Positions 7,366 through 7,732 of a DNA stretch of 7,732 nucleotides are shown here, piece after piece. The notes under the pieces were generated by a model. It worked only from the letters and a program-made list of their open reading frames with translations. It was not told the DNA's origin and searched no databases. The translations under genes were made by a program, and so were the position numbers. Source of the DNA: DASYSA01 sp036003885 (GTDB taxonomy: Bacteria > Acidobacteriota > Blastocatellia > UBA7656); assembly GCA_036003885.1 (NCBI GenBank), contig DASYSA010000123.1:1-7732 (forward strand), given 5' to 3'. Numbering within the stretch: position 1 is the first letter of the stretch; each line of letters begins with the position of its first letter.

Positions 7366-7515
7366 ATGCTCCGTTTCATGACAGTAGTGCTTGTGCTCAT
7401 CTGGGTTGCGGGATCCATTGGCAACGTTGGTGGAAGCTTGATTCATTTACTGCTGTTGGTCGCGGCCGCAGCCTTACTGATCGAGATTTTCGGTGGCCGG
7501 AGAAGGCCAGCGTGA
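7366..7515 (+). CDS. Lmo0937/DUF5670-family small membrane protein
   Basis: A 49-residue protein starting MLRFMTVVLVLIWVAG and ending in the basic tail GGRRRPA. Two hydrophobic helices (about 4-18 and 25-41) are joined by a Gly-rich turn, SIGNVGGSLIH. This layout (aliphatic/Trp first helix, a G-x-G-G-x-x-I/L-H turn, an aliphatic second helix and a short basic tail) is that of the Lmo0937 family, which is usually about 45-55 residues. Its molecular function is unknown; the Listeria member is, from memory, a general-stress gene. The ATG has AGGGGA at 7353-7358, 7 nt upstream, and a sigma-54 promoter just before it. It probably sits in the inner membrane. The following exported-protein gene is in the same direction 100 nt downstream and may be cotranscribed. 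Confidence 0.85.
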   Translation: MLRFMTVVLVLIWVAGSIGNVGGSLIHLLLLVAAAALLIEIFGGRRRPA

Positions 7516-7535
7516 ACTGGAACCTGTCTCAGATG

Positions 7536-7552
7536 AGTTCAGCGTGTGAACT
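7536..7552 (+). other. Small hairpin in the 100-nt gap between the two plus-strand genes
   Basis: AGTTCA-GCGTG-TGAACT gives a perfect 6-bp stem with a 5-nt loop, 20 nt after the stop of the small membrane protein gene. It is short, AT-rich and not followed by a T-run, so it is a poor intrinsic terminator. It might be an operator half-site pair or an mRNA-processing structure, or chance. Confidence 0.3.
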
Positions 7553-7615
7553 GATTTAGTCCCGCGATTCGAATAACGCCTGGCGGACTTTCGAGGCCGG
7601 GTTGAAGGAGACGAC

Positions 7616-7732
7616 ATGATTTCAATAAAGAGAATGATCGCAATAATTACTCTAGGCGTGGCGCTTGCCGTTGTCGGGCTCGCACAAATCCAAACAGGAG
7701 ACCCGGATTCCGCGATCATGGTCAAGCGCGCA
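7616..7732 (+). CDS. N-terminus of an exported protein (truncated by window)
   Basis: 39 residues are visible and the frame is open to the window end. The start ATG has AAGGAG at 7605-7610, 5 nt upstream. The sequence has a classical signal peptide: a basic n-region (MISIKR), a hydrophobic core (about 7-21, IAIITLGVALAVVG) and a likely signal peptidase site after LA at residues 22-23 (GLA then QIQTGDPDS). The mature part is too short to assign a family. An alternative ATG six codons later (7634) would remove the positive n-region. Its position downstream of the sigma-54-controlled small membrane protein suggests it belongs to the same envelope-related response; that is inference. Confidence 0.75.
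   Translation, partial: MISIKRMIAIITLGVALAVVGLAQIQTGDPDSAIMVKRA

Noticed and set aside
7536..7552. Intrinsic terminator after the small membrane protein gene
   Set aside because: The 6-bp stem is AT-rich and no T-run follows, so I list it only as a hairpin.
7209..7559. 116-codon plus-strand frame across the sigma-54 element and the small gene
   Set aside because: It has no ribosome-binding site and no recognisable family, and it overlaps in another frame the 49-residue protein, which has a good ribosome-binding site and a family signature.
7474..7725. 83-codon minus-strand frame at the window end
   Set aside because: It is antisense to both the small membrane protein and the exported protein, with low-complexity Ser/Arg content and no ribosome-binding site of note.

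Overview
The window is a compact signalling locus from a moderately GC-rich, Gram-negative-type bacterium. The large hybrid histidine kinases with PAS and GAF domains, the NtrC-type sigma-54 activator and the tiny Lmo0937-like membrane protein fit an Acidobacteriota-like or similar soil or environmental genome. That placement is inferred from gene style only; there is no rRNA or marker gene to confirm it.

Minus strand, in order of transcription: (1) positions 6904-3785, a membrane-bound hybrid histidine kinase with about 8 TM segments, PAS, GAF, HisKA, HATPase and REC. (2) After a gap of about 12 nt, positions 3772-1394, a soluble hybrid kinase with REC, PAS, PAS, HisKA, HATPase and REC. (3) After a 103-nt gap, positions 1290 to beyond base 1, an NtrC-family sigma-54-activating response regulator whose C-terminal Fis-type helix-turn-helix is cut off by the window edge. 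The 103-nt gap carries a 7-nt tandem repeat and a hairpin that buries the regulator's Shine-Dalgarno sequence. The kinase cores of (1) and (2) are clearly paralogous.

Plus strand, divergent: a 461-nt intergenic region (6905-7365), then a 49-residue two-helix membrane protein of the Lmo0937/DUF5670 type (7366-7515, too short for ordinary ORF calling), then the start of an exported protein (7616 to the window end).

The most interesting signal is in the intergenic region. A near-perfect sigma-54 -24/-12 element (GGCACG-N4-TTGC) lies 37 nt upstream of the small membrane protein gene. A second, weaker element (TGGCCCA-N4-TTGCA) faces the kinase operon. Between them lie a 10-bp perfect palindrome and a perfect 11-bp inverted repeat that could hold the activator's enhancer sites. 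The working model is: signal, membrane hybrid kinase, soluble hybrid kinase, NtrC-type activator, then sigma-54 transcription of both a small envelope protein unit and, by feedback, the kinase operon. No HPt domain is seen in the window, so if the phosphorelay is classical its HPt is encoded elsewhere.
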